Source: Paralichthys olivaceus (Eukaryota > Chordata > Actinopteri > Pleuronectiformes > Paralichthyidae). From it: DNA of 64,000 nt. Within the stretch, counting starts at the first letter, position 1. The number at the start of each line of letters is the position of its first letter. The DNA lies in assembly GCF_024713975.1 (NCBI RefSeq), contig NC_091111.1, positions 7,377,001-7,441,000 of the forward strand. Direction: 5' to 3'. The notes beneath the pieces were generated by a model. The model ran no database searches. It saw only the letters and a list, made by a program, of their open reading frames with translations, and was not told the DNA's origin. Positions 61,655 through 64,000 of the stretch are shown here, one piece after another. A program made the position numbers and the translations under genes.

Positions 61655-64000
61655 TGTGGCTCTCACGTGGTTGAAGTTTGTCTGAATCAAACCCACTTCT
61701 TTGTCAAATCGCATTATTATGGTGTCGTGCTAAGTCCGAGCCCAGCCATACAGCCTTCAGCAAGCAGAACTGCAGGGCTGTCTTACAGGGGGAAAGACGA
61801 CGCTAGTAGGCTATAGGGAGGACCTGATTGTACTCTGGCATCCACAGAATGACATTATAGCAGTGTGGTTTCATAATAATAATCTTCAGAGCAGCTGTAT
61901 AAACATTTAACTGACATCCACTCCCTGGACATGCAGTATGTATCTTTAACTTCTACTAGGGCCAGTCTGATGCAACTATTCATATCTCCGCCCATCTCTC
62001 CCTCTCTTTCTTTCTCTCTCCCTCGCTCTGTCTGCTTGAGATACACGGTTCATGTTGGTATTTGCTGTAAATGTCAATGGAAAATGAATGTTCACGTCAT
62101 ATTAAGCTTTCAACATCTGAAAGAAAAGCACATCATGTTACCAGGATATGCTTCGCGGGGTGATTTATTGTGTGCGCTCGCACAGATCTGCAACAGTTGT
62201 CTCGTTTCATTCACTCTAAAAAAAAACTGGGAAACTGTTTTTTTTAAATAGGGACTCAAAAGAGGCCAGTAAATTTAGAAAAACCCTTGCTCCCGGCCCC
62301 TCACAATGTAGCCTATTTCCTGGTAACATTTGTCTTAATTCGTGGCAGTTTGTGTAAATATTTATGTCACTAAACTAACTGTTCTGTATACAGTAAGCCC
62401 CCAATCTTCCCTGGAATGTGATTTAATTGGCGGTTTCCTCTGTTTATCCTGTTTCATATGGTTATGGGTGAGCTTATTGTAATGAATAATCAGGTAGATA
62501 AAATGTGGCCTTAAATTAAACGTCCTCCTTAAAGGAAATCCGATGAAGGTTAATACCCGTTTCGTGCTCCTGTCTGTAATTCATGCTCTCTCATCACATG
62601 CCAGATTACCATTATGTGTCATTTGTAATACAATAAACAGACTCCAGATGGCTTGGATTCTCTTGAATATATACAGAGCAACAGAAGCTATGGGAAGTGC
62701 TGCTGCATTTTGGTGTGGAGTCCATTTGCCTCAGATGGCCAGATAGGTCTCTTTCAGTGGCTGGCAAATTGTGCTGAAAAACTTGCTTATTCAGACTCAT
62801 ATGCTCATTAGGTCAAATGGTTTTAGGACAGCCCAAATGTGGTTTTTTTTAATGAAATCTCAGCAGCAGCCCAAATCCAGCAAAAAAAGTTTTGTGCTTA
62901 AACTGCACTCACTTTAGAAAGAGAAAGAAAGCAAAGTGCAACACATTTGTGGGAACTTCTGCAGCAGTGTTTGATCAAAGTTTGGCTGCTGGATGATTAA
63001 AAAATGTAAATTCAATATAGTTCAACAAGAAAATTCCTTGTTTGTAAAATCTCCAATAGTTTATTTGTTCAAGGATTTCATTTCTGAATCACTGAGACAT
63101 TGAATTATGTAAATTCAACAGCTTGTAAAACGGATTAACAAAGGTTTGGGAATTGGAGATTAGTTTGCACTATTCCTCCTCCCGTTTAAATTGGAGTGAG
63201 CTTTATGAAAGTCGTTCCCTTGTTCCTTACACATCTTTGACATTGTGCAGTGGAGCTGGCAATGTAAACGGAAGGCAAGAAATTTAGAGCTTCTGATGTC
63301 CCGATCCATCTTGGCTCGTGCCTTGTCATTGCATGCTGTGCTTTTTATATCCGTATGGTGGAGTTTCACCATAGCACCACAAACAGACATGTGTGAGAGC
63401 TGGTTCTTTTCCAAAGCACACTAAAAACATTTGCATGACATATGAGATGTCAGCTGCTGACATACCTAAACACCTCTGTTATGATGGTTATCTCACATCC
63501 GACAGTGATTTATCTCTTATTATGTGGCCTCTCTGTGTTAAGGGCAAGGGACAAGGAAAAAGACCACTCGTTCATTTAATACACGGATCACTGGAGAACA
63601 CTGGGCCTCTTGTCAAAACGCAGAATTTTACTCCAGAATGAAACATTCTATTTTCCTAACCTGGTTAAGTAATCACATTACCTAAGACTCCATAAAGTGG
63701 AACAAACAGTAGCATATAACCTCAAATTCTTTTTATGTGCCTTGAGTGACAGATTGGCTTTCATCAAAGAGGCAAGCAAAGAAGTTATATAGTCATTTTG
63801 CTATGCTAAGAATACTAAATCGATCCTCATATGTAGAACATCTGGTGAAAAGCAATTTCCACCCAAGTGTTTTTGTATTTCCTCCTAATTAATTTCACAT
63901 GTACATGACAAGAGTGAGCGGCCTCCCAGAACCAAGGCACAAAAGCCAGCTTTGTTTCACCAATAGAAAAGTCATCTGTGGTTCCTGGTTGACAGCTTGC

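Larger units (their letters stand above)
54726..64000. other. intergenic DNA upstream of bmp2
   Basis: More than 9 kb with no recognisable coding exon. It holds an interspersed repeat fragment (61066-61219), a TA microsatellite (about 61618-61650) and a CT-rich run (about 61985-62030). Repeat-free stretches with homeodomain- or HMG-like motifs (55840-56100, 59100-59420, 62270-62800) are candidates for bmp2 regulatory elements. Confidence 0.5.

Overview
The window looks like nuclear DNA of a teleost fish, probably a percomorph. It has compact intron-rich vertebrate genes with GT-AG junctions, a bmp2 of teleost bmp2b type, and fish-type interspersed repeats (a tRNA-derived SINE, LINE-like 3' ends, inverted-repeat DNA elements). 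There is no operon, ribosome-binding-site or CRISPR logic. Exon models were built by hand from splice sites, phase continuity and remembered protein families; no alignment was run.

Layout. (1) 300-460: possible last coding exon of an unidentified plus-strand gene. (2) 3016-7266, plus: chgb, 7 coding exons and 700 codons, with a large repeat-filled central exon. (3) 8088-13885, minus: trmt6, 12 coding exons and 470 codons, meeting chgb tail to tail. (4) 13886-15720: short spacer. (5) 16093-24967, minus: fermt1 (kindlin-1), 15 coding exons and 664 codons, with probable 5' non-coding exon near 26.5 kb; its introns hold a SINE, a DNA element and a LINE/SINE-like copy. (6) about 26.65-48.5 kb: 22 kb with no convincing protein gene, a few repeats and two weak mini-ORF candidates. 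(7) 48851-53255, minus: bmp2 (bmp2b type), two coding exons and 422 codons, with a conserved AU-rich 3' UTR and a probable 5' non-coding exon near 54.2-54.7 kb. (8) 54.7-64 kb: intergenic DNA upstream of bmp2, with unique-looking stretches that could be regulatory.

The genes are not one pathway: a secretory-granule prohormone, a tRNA m1A58 methyltransferase subunit, an integrin activator and a morphogen. They are a conserved neighbourhood corresponding to human 20p12 (CHGB-TRMT6-MCM8-CRLS1-LRRN4-FERMT1-BMP2). Compared with human, mcm8, crls1 and lrrn4 are not between trmt6 and fermt1, and bmp2 has the opposite orientation relative to fermt1.

The most notable signal is in chgb. Its central exon encodes ten alternations of an acidic module containing ERSQE-x-W and a basic module with a WRPGRYH-type core, each bounded by dibasic sites, including a perfect 132-bp tandem duplication. 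This looks like a multi-copy peptide precursor. The bmp2 3' UTR is the second: it matches the AU-rich block I know from mammalian BMP2.
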